From the NCBI RefSeq assembly GCF_030142155.1, contig NZ_CP126247.1, positions 3,100,001 to 3,164,000 of the forward strand: 64,000 nucleotides of DNA, read 5' to 3'. Of the stretch, positions 53,554 through 61,636 are shown one piece after another. A model generated the notes under the pieces. That model was not told the DNA's origin and made no database searches. It saw only the letters and a program-made list of their open reading frames with translations. The first letter of the stretch is position 1. Each line of letters starts with the position of its first letter. Position numbers and translations under genes: made by a program. This DNA is from Arthrobacter sp. zg-Y820 (lineage in GTDB: Bacteria > Actinomycetota > Actinomycetes > Actinomycetales > Micrococcaceae).

Positions 53554-54272
53554 GGCCAGCGCACCCACGGCGCCTCCGCGGGCCAATGCGCCCACAGCGT
53601 ATGGAAGGCGCGGCGGAAACGGCGGGCAAGGTTTGCGGTGCCGATGACCGCACGCGGCGCCATTCCCACCACGAGGGTCCGCTCAAAGCGGCATCGGTAT
53701 TGCTGGCCCACATGCAGGCTGAGGCAGACGTCGTCGTGCATCTCCGGATCATCCCGGTGCACCGCGGGGCGGATCTGCTGCCACACGGATGTCCGCAGGG
53801 CCAGGTTCGATCCGAAGAGCGGCAGATGCCCCAGGGCCAAACCCATGGCCAGGTAGTAGGACCCGAGGTAGAGCACACTGAGCACGGCGCCCACCGGGCG
53901 GGGAAAGCCGTAGAAGGAGCCCGGTCCGGACAGCGCTCCAAGGGACGGCTCGGCGGCGAAAGCTTCCGCTATCCGCAGAACCCAATCCGCGGGCAGGACA
54001 CAGTCGGCGTCACACCGTGCAATGATCTGGCCGCGGGCGGCGTCGTAGCCCGCGGACGCAGCCGCCGGGATGCCCGGTGCCGGTTCATGCACCACGCGGG
54101 CACCGTACCGGCGGGCAACAGCGGCACTGGCATCGGTGCTGTTGTTGTCCACCACCACCGTTTCGAAGGGCGGCAGCGATTGCCGGGCCAGCGAGGACAG
54201 GCAGGCGTCGAGGGCTGCGGCGTCGTTCAGGCAGGGAATCACCACGCTGACGGAGGGCAGGTCGGCAGGCAT
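53532..54272 (-). CDS. Family 2 glycosyltransferase
   Basis: 246 residues. GT-A fold motifs: VSVVIPCLNDAAALDACLSS, TVVVDNNSTDASAAVARRYG, and ARCDADCVLPADWV with the metal-binding DxD. Two hydrophobic stretches around 130-150 suggest membrane association. Next to carotenoid genes it could glycosylate the C50 product, but GT2 enzymes are more often wall or lipid glycan enzymes, so this is only a suggestion. It converges on idi. Confidence 0.85.
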   Translation of the reverse strand: MPADLPSVSVVIPCLNDAAALDACLSSLARQSLPPFETVVVDNNSTDASAAVARRYGARVVHEPAPGIPAAASAGYDAARGQIIARCDADCVLPADWVLRIAEAFAAEPSLGALSGPGSFYGFPRPVGAVLSVLYLGSYYLAMGLALGHLPLFGSNLALRTSVWQQIRPAVHRDDPEMHDDVCLSLHVGQQYRCRFERTLVVGMAPRAVIGTANLARRFRRAFHTLWAHWPAEAPWVRWPRRYASG

Positions 54273-54373
54273 GGGGGAAGTCTAACCGTCGGTGGACCAC
54301 TGACTGTTCCCCGGCGGGCGGCCCAGGCGGGGCTGCCCTCCCGCGGCCGAACGGGCTGCGCTACCGTGAATTC

Positions 54374-55003
54374 ATGATCGACGCCCTCCTCCGCCGCCCC
54401 TCCGGTGCCGGAGAGTTCTTTGCCGACGCGGTGCGGCTTCTCTGCCTGTTCAGCCTCACGGCGGCTCTTCTTTGGTACGGCCCGGTGGAAGTGGCCGTGT
54501 TCCTGCTGGTGCTGATGGGAACCCTGATCTCCCGGTGCCTGGACATCTCCCGGGCGTTCGACGGCCTCTACGGGCTGACCCTGCTGGCAGCGGCATGGAG
54601 CAGCGTCGTGAACCTGTACGCACGCGTTGGCTGGTGGGATCTGCCGGTGCACTTCGCGGCCACCGGTGTCATTGCGGCAACGGCCTATCTCCTGCTGGCC
54701 CGCCTGGGTGCGGTTCCGGCGCCAAGCCCCCATGCCGGCGCCACGCTGCGGATCGCGGTTCCCGCCCTGGTTCTCGCCGTCGGCCTCGGAGTGAGCGTGC
54801 TCTGGGAACTGGGCGAGTGGTGGGGCTACACGTTCGTGGACGAGAGCATCAACGTCGGTTACCAGGACACCATGGGAGACCTGGCCGCGGGCGGGCTCGG
54901 CGCGCTGGTCGCGGGAGCCATGCTCGGCCGGGCGGCAGGCCGGCCGGTCCGGCCCGCCGGCCCCGGCTCCGGCGTGTCCATGGAGCACCGGCTCCGGCGC
55001 TGA
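54374..55003 (+). CDS. DUF2238/YjdF-like membrane protein
   Basis: 209 residues, about six helices. The signature is VLWELGEWWGYTFVDESINV followed by GYQDTMGDLAAGGLGALVAG, as in DUF2238 proteins, with DGLYGLTLLAAAWSS and DLPVHFAATGVIAATAYLLL earlier. Function unknown. It diverges from the glycosyltransferase and converges on terC. Confidence 0.8.
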   Translation: MIDALLRRPSGAGEFFADAVRLLCLFSLTAALLWYGPVEVAVFLLVLMGTLISRCLDISRAFDGLYGLTLLAAAWSSVVNLYARVGWWDLPVHFAATGVIAATAYLLLARLGAVPAPSPHAGATLRIAVPALVLAVGLGVSVLWELGEWWGYTFVDESINVGYQDTMGDLAAGGLGALVAGAMLGRAAGRPVRPAGPGSGVSMEHRLRR

Positions 55004-55013
55004 CCCGCCCGCG

Positions 55014-55057
55014 AAAAAAGGGCGCCGCCGGCATTGGTGCTTTGCCGGCGGCGCCCC
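55014..55057 (-). terminator. Terminator after terC
   Basis: On the minus strand a 13-bp perfect stem (55044-55056 with 55020-55032) is followed by six T. Confidence 0.92.
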
Positions 55058-55061
55058 AGGG

Positions 55062-55131
55062 GTGCTGCGTGTGCTGCGTGTCCTGGCTGTATTGCGTGTC
55101 CTGCCAGTACTGCGTGTACTGGCTGTATTGC
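55062..55131. repeat. 18-bp imperfect tandem repeats just past the terC stop
   Basis: Units 55078-55095, 55096-55113 and 55114-55131 share GTGTCCTGGCTGTATTGC-like sequence; two 9-bp half units (GTGCTGCGT) precede. On the minus strand they keep the terC frame and would read as Q/Y/T-rich. Confidence 0.85.
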
Positions 55132-56315
55132 TAGGACTTGATGTACTTCGCGTGCGCCTCGTGCGCCCGGGCCACCTCGGCCCTGATGGATTCGATGTCC
55201 TTGACCTTGTCGCGGTACTTCTTGTCCATCGTCAAGATCTGCTGCTCCTCCTCGCAGAGGGCCGTGTAGATGCGCTCGCGCTCTGCCTCGTCCGCCGTGT
55301 AGGAGAGGTCCAGGTAGCTGGTGGCATGCCGGCGGGCGTTCTTCACGGCCGCGGTGGCCTTGCCTGCAGGGCTCACCAGGGAGGCGATGACGGTGACCAC
55401 GAGGACGCCGATGATCACGGTCAGCGACAGCCCGGTGCTGATCTCGATGACCGAAACGTGCTGGCCGTCGTTGATGAACGGCAGGGTGTTCTCGTGCAGG
55501 GCGTGCAGCACGAGCTTCACGCCGATGAAGGCGAGGATGGCTGCCAGGCCGTAGGAGAGGTAGATCAGGCGGTCCAGCAGTCCGTCGATCAGGAAGTAGA
55601 GCTGGCGCAGGCCCATCAGCGAGAACGCGGTGGCCGTGAAGACGATGTAGGTGCTCTGGGTCAGGCCGAAGATCGCCGGAATGGAGTCCAGTGCGAAGAG
55701 GATGTCGGTTCCGCCGATGGCCACCATGACCAGCAGCATCGGGGTGAGGACCTTCTTGCCGTTTTCAACGGTGAAGAGCTTGTCGCCGTCGTAGTGGTCA
55801 GTGGTGGGAAGCACCCGCTTGGCCAGGCGGATGATGAAGTTGTCCGCCTCGTCGTTCTCGCCTTCGGGCTTAAGCAGGTTCCCGGCGGTGAGCAGCAGGA
55901 TCAGACCGAAGATGTAGAAGACCCAGGAGAAGGAGTTGATGAGTGCCGCGCCCAGGAAGATGAAGCCGGTGCGGGCAATCAGTGAGAAGACAATGCCGAA
56001 CAGCAGGACCTTCTGCTGGTCTTCGCGGGGAACCCGGAAGCTGGCGATGATGATGAGGAAGACGAAGAGGTTGTCGACGGACAGCGCCTTCTCGGTCACA
56101 TAGCCGGCGAAGTACTCAGCGCCGGCGGCGGATCCGCCGAAGACGAAGACCAATACGCCGAACAGCAGGGCCAGGCCAACATAGATGCTGGACCAGATGC
56201 CGGCTTCCTTGAGGGTTGGCGTGTGCGCCTTCCGAATGTGGAAGAAATAGTCAAAGGCCAGCAGGCCCAGAATGACGGCTAGCGTCACTCCCCAGATCAG
56301 GGGGGAAACAGTCAT
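55131..56315 (-). CDS. TerC-family membrane protein (Alx/MeeF-like manganese exporter)
   Basis: 394 residues with nine or so membrane helices. TerC markers: AEYFAGYVTEKALSVDNLFV with the key Asp, VPREDQQKVLLFGIV, and GGTDILFALDSIPAIFGLTQ. A soluble helical tail (ADEAERERIYTALCEEEQQI) follows. Relatives export Mn2+ to load secreted enzymes, in line with the yybP-ykoY-type element in its leader. GGAG lies 5 bases before the ATG. The end is followed by repeats and a terminator. Confidence 0.93.
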   Translation of the reverse strand: MTVSPLIWGVTLAVILGLLAFDYFFHIRKAHTPTLKEAGIWSSIYVGLALLFGVLVFVFGGSAAGAEYFAGYVTEKALSVDNLFVFLIIIASFRVPREDQQKVLLFGIVFSLIARTGFIFLGAALINSFSWVFYIFGLILLLTAGNLLKPEGENDEADNFIIRLAKRVLPTTDHYDGDKLFTVENGKKVLTPMLLVMVAIGGTDILFALDSIPAIFGLTQSTYIVFTATAFSLMGLRQLYFLIDGLLDRLIYLSYGLAAILAFIGVKLVLHALHENTLPFINDGQHVSVIEISTGLSLTVIIGVLVVTVIASLVSPAGKATAAVKNARRHATSYLDLSYTADEAERERIYTALCEEEQQILTMDKKYRDKVKDIESIRAEVARAHEAHAKYIKS

Positions 56316-56328
56316 GGAACTCCGCTTT

Positions 56329-56453
56329 CGTAGGGTACGTCAAAGAACCATAGGTCTCTCCGGCGTCCCTGTGAACGGGTGCCCGCTGTTTCCGGCTGGA
56401 GCGTCGGTGCCCAACGTGTTGACGGATCACAGCGTAGTGGATACTCCCCTACG
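56329..56453 (-). promoter_or_regulatory. yybP-ykoY-type manganese riboswitch in terC leader
   Basis: On the minus strand the leader starts CGTAGGGGAGTA, with the conserved GGGGAGTA, and ends GGAGAGACCTATG ... CCCTACG, matching the two conserved internal loops. CGTAGGG (56447-56453) pairs exactly with CCCTACG (56329-56335) to form P1. It lies 14 bp before terC. This class senses Mn2+ (with Mg2+). Confidence 0.85.
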
Positions 56454-56464
56454 AATGGCCCAGT

Positions 56465-57127
56465 CTATCGGTTCCTGAACCGGAGCTGCCACACGGGGCC
56501 CGGTGCGGCTTCCAGCAGCGGCAGGTCAGCGGGGGCGTCCACGTCCCGGCCGTCGCCCAGGTCGGAACAGTCCACGACGTCGACTCTGCCCGGGTTGGCG
56601 GAGAGGAAGGCGCGGGCACCGGCGTCGCCCTCGGCGCCGCGGGCGGCTTCCAGGGCCAGCGCCGCGTCGAAAAGGACCGGATGCGCCCGGCGCAGGGAGT
56701 CCGCGCCGGGAGCGGATCCGGCCACCCGGTAGCCGGCGGCGGTGATCCGGCCAGGCCGGTGCTGGGCGATCAGCCCTGCAACGGCGGCCGCGGTGAGGCC
56801 GGGTTGATCCGCCAGGGCCACCAGGATCGGCGCTTCAGGGCAGTAGGCGGCCGCTGCCTGCACTCCGCAGCGGAACGAGGAACCCATGCCGGACTCCCAG
56901 TCTGGATTGGTGACGGCGGTGGCCGGACCGAGCCGGATTTTAGCCAGAACCTGCTCGGCTTCGAAGCCCAGCACCACGATGAGCCGGGTGCAGCCGCCGT
57001 CGTGCAGTTGGGCAATGATGGTTTCGATCAGGGGCCGGCCACGGAAGGGCAGCAGTGCCTTGTTTCCCAGTCCCAGGCGGGTGCCCGCCCCGGCCGCCAG
57101 CACGACGGCGGCCACCGGGGAAGGCAA
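56465..57127 (-). CDS. MobA/MocA-like nucleotidyltransferase
   Basis: 220 residues. The N-terminal loop VVLAAGAGTRLGLGNKALLP followed by FRGRPLIETI is the NTP-binding site; VALADQPGLT is the metal/substrate motif of MocA-type enzymes. These make molybdopterin cytosine dinucleotide or related cofactors, but no molybdoenzyme is in view, so a different sugar or alcohol acceptor is possible. The start is TTG 57127, 5 bp past the DUF4193 stop, so the two are likely co-transcribed. Confidence 0.82.
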   Translation of the reverse strand: MPSPVAAVVLAAGAGTRLGLGNKALLPFRGRPLIETIIAQLHDGGCTRLIVVLGFEAEQVLAKIRLGPATAVTNPDWESGMGSSFRCGVQAAAAYCPEAPILVALADQPGLTAAAVAGLIAQHRPGRITAAGYRVAGSAPGADSLRRAHPVLFDAALALEAARGAEGDAGARAFLSANPGRVDVVDCSDLGDGRDVDAPADLPLLEAAPGPVWQLRFRNR

Positions 57128-57132
57128 GGTGA

Positions 57133-57438
57133 TCAGCCTTCGCAGTCCGAGCAGTATTTCTGCCCGTTCTTTTCCAGGGCCACCTGGGAGCGGTGGCGGA
57201 CCAGGAAGCAGGAGGCACAGGTGAATTCGTCGTCCTGGGCCGGGACCACCCGGACCAGCAGTTCTTCGCCGGAGAGGTCGGCGCCGGGAAGCTCAAAGTT
57301 TTCCGCAGCGTCGGTTTCGTCGACGTCCACTGCCGTGGCGGACGGTGTCACACTGCGCTGGGCCTGCAGTTCCTCCAGTGAGGCGGTGGAAGCTCCATCG
57401 TCCTCAGTCTTGCGCGGTGCGTCGTAATCTGTTGCCAT
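57133..57438 (-). CDS. DUF4193 zinc-ribbon-like protein
   Basis: 101 residues from ATG 57438, the family start MATDYDAPRKTEDDG. An acidic disordered half (DVDETDAAENFELPGADLSG) leads to a zinc ribbon: TCASCFLVRHRSQ and YCSDCEG. The family is actinobacteria-specific; its function is unknown but a link to RNA polymerase or RNA binding is plausible for such ribbons. It precedes the MocA-like gene. Confidence 0.9.
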   Translation of the reverse strand: MATDYDAPRKTEDDGASTASLEELQAQRSVTPSATAVDVDETDAAENFELPGADLSGEELLVRVVPAQDDEFTCASCFLVRHRSQVALEKNGQKYCSDCEG

Positions 57439-57952
57439 CTGCGTTAACTCACACTCCATTTTCAGCTAGTACTTCGGGATCCGGCCTCGATCGTAACGGA
57501 TGCACGCCATGCCCTCTGCTTCGCAGGGCAAAATTGGGGACATATTCGCCGCAGGCCGAACATCGCGTGTACACAGGGCCCGGGCGGTCCAGTTGCCGGT
57601 CAGGTTGCAGGGCCGAATCCGGGCGTGGTCCGGGCCGGATCCGGGCGCGGTCTGGGCGGGGTCTGCGGGGCGGGATGCGGGCTGCGCGCCGGGCTGTGAA
57701 AAGTGAAGAATCGGGGCTCTGCATCTTTTAGGCCCACAATATTAAGACAAACCTGCACGACAGGCAAGAAGCTCCCGCCAGGACGCGGCGTTCGCAGAGA
57801 GTGGGAACCCGCGCTGGTGATCCTGGTGATCCGCCCCTGGCATTCACCGGTGCCTCCCCGCCCGGCGAAGGGAAACGGGAGAAACGCCGGAGGGGGCGTT
57901 CCGTGGAACGCCCCCTCCGGGACTGCTGTCATGCTGAAGCGTTGGGCCGGCG
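57439..57952. other. Gene-free region between DUF4193 and YtxH-like genes
   Basis: About 510 bp. It includes the DUF4193 promoter, imperfect GGATCCGGGCGCGG-type repeats at about 57610-57670, a low-GC patch near 57735-57750 and the hairpin at 57887. Frames here have no recognisable product. Confidence 0.5.
57887..57920. terminator. Hairpin downstream of the YtxH-like gene
   Basis: A 16-bp perfect inverted repeat (57887-57902 and 57905-57920) follows the minus-strand gene end; on that strand GCGTTTCTCC follows, a weak U tract. Confidence 0.7.
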
Positions 57953-58330
57953 CTACGGCTTCGGCTCGGGCTCAGCGGGCTTCATGGTGTGCTGTCCGCC
58001 GGAGGTGAAGGAACCGTTTGAGGTGGACCCCGTCGAGGGCGTGCTGCTCGCACCCGTTGAGGAACCGGACGGAGCGGTGGAGGTGCCCGACTCTGACGCG
58101 GGCTTGCCCGACGTGCTGGAGTGCGAGACCTTGTCCTTCGCGGTCGAAGCGACCTCGGTCACCTTCTCCTGCAGGCCCGGGGCCTTCTCCTTCGCCCATT
58201 CGGTACCGTGGGAAACCGTCTCCTGAACCTTGGGGTCCTTCCAGAGCTCCATCAGCTTTTCGCGGCCACCCTTGGAGCCGACCAAATAGCCAACGCCCAC
58301 TCCGGCGAGAAATACGAACTTCTTAACCAT
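57953..58330 (-). CDS. YtxH-like protein with Ser/Thr-rich tail
   Basis: 125 residues from ATG 58330. A single hydrophobic N-terminal helix (VKKFVFLAGVGVGYLVGSKG) precedes a helical amphipathic region (REKLMELWKDPKVQETVSHG; APGLQEKVTEVASTAKDKVS), then a low-complexity tail rich in Ser, Thr, Gly and Pro. YtxH proteins are stress-linked membrane-anchored helices; the precise role is unknown. No partner gene is adjacent. Confidence 0.78.
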   Translation of the reverse strand: MVKKFVFLAGVGVGYLVGSKGGREKLMELWKDPKVQETVSHGTEWAKEKAPGLQEKVTEVASTAKDKVSHSSTSGKPASESGTSTAPSGSSTGASSTPSTGSTSNGSFTSGGQHTMKPAEPEPKP

Positions 58331-58507
58331 TGTTGTCCTCATTCCTGCCCCGGTGAGGGGCATCGCGAATATCGTTCACATGCACACTACCGCCGAAAGC
58401 GGAAGAATAAACAGCAACCTTACTATGCTCGGGCCGTGTTGTGCCCGCACTCCGTATTTTTACGGATTCCGGCCGGCACTGAACGGCTGGACGGCGATGG
58501 GCTCGCG

Positions 58508-58909
58508 TCAGACGTCCATCAGGCGGGAACGGATCAGGAACCGCTTGCCCTCCGGTGCTTCGACGGAAAAACCACTGCCCCGACCCGCGACGACATCCAC
58601 GGTGAGGTGGGTGTGCTTCCAATATTCGAACTGTTCCAGCGACATCCAGAATTCCAGGGGCTCCCCCGGTACCAGTTCGAAGGTTCCCAGGAGCACGTCG
58701 GCCTCCGAAGTGATGAAGTCCCCCGCCGGAAAGCACATGGGCGAGGATCCGTCGCAGCAGCCCCCGGACTGATGGAACATCAGCGGGCCGTGTGTCTCGC
58801 GGAGCTGCTGCAGCAGCTCCTGCGCCTCCGGGGTGAGCGACACCCGGGAAAAACTCTCCCCGGGCATCGTCACGGCAGCGTCCAGGCCGGAATCCGACAG
58901 GGCACCCAT
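58508..58909 (-). CDS. DUF779 protein
   Basis: 133 residues. The signature is GPLMFHQSGGCCDGSSPMCF, with the clustered Cys, and FEYWKHTHLTVDVVAGRGSG. DUF779 proteins lie beside aldehyde and alcohol dehydrogenase genes in many actinobacteria, consistent with a helper or repair role for these enzymes. The ATG overlaps the adhP stop (ATGA). Confidence 0.92.
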   Translation of the reverse strand: MGALSDSGLDAAVTMPGESFSRVSLTPEAQELLQQLRETHGPLMFHQSGGCCDGSSPMCFPAGDFITSEADVLLGTFELVPGEPLEFWMSLEQFEYWKHTHLTVDVVAGRGSGFSVEAPEGKRFLIRSRLMDV

Positions 58910-59928
58910 CAGAACCCGATGACCACTCGGCCGTCGACCCGGCCCTCACGAAGCTCGTCCATCACGCTGTTGATCTCCTCCAAGTTGCGGGTGCTGATAT
59001 TGGGATGGATGAGTCCACGGTCGTAGAAGTCGATGGCTTCCGCCAGATCCTGCCGGGTGCCCACGATCGACCCCCGAATCGTCAGGCCCTTGAGGACCAC
59101 GTCGAAGATCGGCGTCGGGAAGTCTCCGGGCGGCAACCCGACGAAGACAATCGTTCCTCCGCGCCGGGCCATGCCGATGGCCTGGCCAAAGGCCTTTGGA
59201 TGCACCGCGGTAACCAAGATGCCGTGGGCGCCGCCGACCTTGTTCTGGATGGCCTCGACGGGGTCTTCGGTATTCGCATTGACCAACACCTCGGCCCCGT
59301 ATTTCCTGGCCAGCTCCAGCTTGTCATCGGCGATGTCCACAGCCGCGACGCGCAGCCCCATGGCCTTGGCATACTGCACGGCAATGTGTCCGAGCCCGCC
59401 GATTCCGGATATGACAACCCACTGCCCAGGCCGGGCCTCGCTGACCTTCAGACCCTTGTAAACGGTGACCCCGGCGCACAGGACGGGAGCGATGTCATGC
59501 GGGTCGGCGCCCTCGGGTATACGCGCCGCGAAGCGGGAATCCACGAGCATGTACTGGCCAAAGGACCCGTCCACCGAGTAGCCGCTGTTCTTCTGCAGCT
59601 CGCAGAGGGTTTCCCAGCCCGTCCTGCAGTACTCGCACGCACCGCAGGCATAGGCGAGCCAGGCGTTTCCCACCATGTCGCCGGGCTGCAGGTCGGTGAC
59701 GCCCTCACCGACCTGCACCACCTCGCCGACGCCCTCATGACCGGGAATAAACGGCGGAGTTGGCTTTACGGGCCAGTCTCCGTCTGCCGCGTGCAGGTCC
59801 GTGTGGCACACGCCGGTCGCCACCAGTTTGACGAGCACCTGATTCGGACCGGGCTCGAGCACTGCCACTTCCTCGACGGAAAGTCCCCTGCCGAGTTCAT
59901 TCACCACTGCTGCTTGCATGCTGGCCAT
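58909..59928 (-). CDS. adhP: Zinc-dependent alcohol dehydrogenase AdhP
   Basis: 339 residues. Catalytic zinc: ATGVCHTDLHAADGDW and PFIPGHEGVGEVV; structural zinc: YACGACEYCRTGWETLC; NAD fold: ISGIGGLGHIAVQYAKAMG. It oxidises ethanol and other primary alcohols to aldehydes, which the upstream aldehyde dehydrogenase then handles. Gap to that gene is 60 bp; coupled to DUF779 downstream. Confidence 0.95.
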   Translation of the reverse strand: MASMQAAVVNELGRGLSVEEVAVLEPGPNQVLVKLVATGVCHTDLHAADGDWPVKPTPPFIPGHEGVGEVVQVGEGVTDLQPGDMVGNAWLAYACGACEYCRTGWETLCELQKNSGYSVDGSFGQYMLVDSRFAARIPEGADPHDIAPVLCAGVTVYKGLKVSEARPGQWVVISGIGGLGHIAVQYAKAMGLRVAAVDIADDKLELARKYGAEVLVNANTEDPVEAIQNKVGGAHGILVTAVHPKAFGQAIGMARRGGTIVFVGLPPGDFPTPIFDVVLKGLTIRGSIVGTRQDLAEAIDFYDRGLIHPNISTRNLEEINSVMDELREGRVDGRVVIGF

Positions 59929-59988
59929 TCTGTCCTCGATTCCTTGGACGAGCGGGGTTAAATCCAGCGTAGGCGGGTGCCGGCAGGC

Positions 59989-61512
59989 TTAGAAGAAGCC
60001 CTGCTTTGTTTCGGCGTAGCTGACCAGCAGGTTCTTGGTCTGCTGGTAGTGGTCCAGCATCATGGCGTGGTTTTCCCGCCCGATGCCCGAGGACTTGTAG
60101 CCGCCGAACGCCGAGTGCGCCGGATAGGCGTGGTAATTGTTCACCCAGACCCGCCCGGCCTGGATGTCCCGGCCCGCCCGGTAGGCGATGTTCCCGTTCC
60201 GGGACCAGACCCCGGCACCGAGGCCGTAGAGGGTGTCATTGGCAAGACTCATGGCTTCGCCGTAGTCGGAGAACCGGGCCACTGACACCACCGGACCGAA
60301 GATCTCCTCCTGGAAGATCCGCATGTTGTTGGTGCCCTCAAAGACCGTGGGCTTCACGTAGAAGCCGCCGGCCAGATCGCCGTCGAGCATCAGCCGCTCG
60401 CCGCCGGCGAGGACCTTGGCGCCTTCCTGGTGGGCGATGTCCATGTAGGAGAGGATCTTCTCCAGCTGGTCGTTGGAGGCCTGCGCGCCCACCATGGTGG
60501 TGGTGTCCAGCGGGTTGCCCTGGATGATCTGCGCGGTGCGGGCCAGCGCGTCGGACATGAAGCTGTCGTAGAAGGAGTCCTGGACCAGGGCGCGCGAGGG
60601 GCAGGTGCAGACTTCGCCCTGGTTCAGCGCGAACATGTTGAAGCCTTCCAGCGCCTTGTCGTAGAACGCGTCGTTTTCCTGCGCCACGTCGGCGAAGAAG
60701 ATGTTCGGGCTCTTGCCGCCCAGTTCCAGGCTGACCGGAATCAGGTTCTGCGAGGCGTACTGCATGATCAGGCGCCCGGTGGTGGTTTCACCGGTGAACG
60801 CGATCTTGCGGATCCGGGGCGAGGACGCCAGCGGCTTGCCGGCCTCCACACCGAATCCGTTGACCACGTTCAGCACGCCGGCGGGCAGCAGGTCGGCGAT
60901 GATTTCCATCAGCACCATGATCGAGGCCGGGGTCTGCTCGGCGGGCTTCAGGACGACGGCGTTGCCGGCTGCCAGCGCCGGCGCCAGCTTCCAGACGGCC
61001 ATCAGGATGGGGAAGTTCCACGGAATGATCTGGCCCACGACGCCGAGCGGTTCATGGAAGTGGTAGGCGGTGGTGTTGTCATCGAGCTGGGACAGCGTGC
61101 CTTCCTGCGCGCGGATGGCTCCGGCGAAGTAGCGGAAGTGGTCGATGGCCAGCGGCAGGTCCGCGGCAAGGACCTCGCGGATGGGCTTGCCGTTGTCCCA
61201 GACCTCGGCGACGGCGAGCAGTTCGAGGTTCTCCTCGATGCGGTCGGCGATCCGGTTCAGGATCAGGGCCCGCTCCGCCACGGCGGTCTTGCCCCAGGCC
61301 GGCGAGGCCTTGTGGGCCGCGTCCAGGGCGAGGTCGATGTCTTCGGAGGTGCCGCGGGCAATCTCGCAGAAAACCTTCCCGGTGACCGGGGAGATGTTCT
61401 CGAAGTAGTTGCCCTTGACCGGGGCCACCCACTCTCCGCCGATCCAGTTCTCATACCGGGACTTGAAGGAAAACTTGGATCCCTCGGTGCCGGGCTGCGC
61501 ATAAACGGTCAT
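59989..61512 (-). CDS. NAD-dependent aldehyde dehydrogenase (ExaC/AldA-like)
   Basis: 507 residues. The catalytic Cys is in [20 protein letters not shown] and the general base Glu in [33 protein letters not shown] and [14 protein letters not shown] form the cofactor site. It oxidises acetaldehyde or related aldehydes to acids. It is the first gene of the operon with adhP and DUF779. The likely GAF-type regulator of the cluster is 1.8 kb further on, beyond the efflux gene. Confidence 0.95.
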   Translation of the reverse strand: MTVYAQPGTEGSKFSFKSRYENWIGGEWVAPVKGNYFENISPVTGKVFCEIARGTSEDIDLALDAAHKASPAWGKTAVAERALILNRIADRIEENLELLAVAEVWDNGKPIREVLAADLPLAIDHFRYFAGAIRAQEGTLSQLDDNTTAYHFHEPLGVVGQIIPWNFPILMAVWKLAPALAAGNAVVLKPAEQTPASIMVLMEIIADLLPAGVLNVVNGFGVEAGKPLASSPRIRKIAFTGETTTGRLIMQYASQNLIPVSLELGGKSPNIFFADVAQENDAFYDKALEGFNMFALNQGEVCTCPSRALVQDSFYDSFMSDALARTAQIIQGNPLDTTTMVGAQASNDQLEKILSYMDIAHQEGAKVLAGGERLMLDGDLAGGFYVKPTVFEGTNNMRIFQEEIFGPVVSVARFSDYGEAMSLANDTLYGLGAGVWSRNGNIAYRAGRDIQAGRVWVNNYHAYPAHSAFGGYKSSGIGRENHAMMLDHYQQTKNLLVSYAETKQGFF

Positions 61513-61636
61513 GTCTGCTCCTTGGAGGTGGCGACGTCGGTGTCTGACGTACCGAGGCTACGGACCCGGACGTTGCACCAAGGTTGCACGGGGAAATGGT
61601 TGCCCCAACGAATCACCGTGGAGCACAGTGATTCAT

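Noticed and set aside
57449..57724. 91-codon frame upstream of DUF4193
   Set aside because: Pro/Arg-rich composition set by GC-rich repeats; no ribosome site or similarity.
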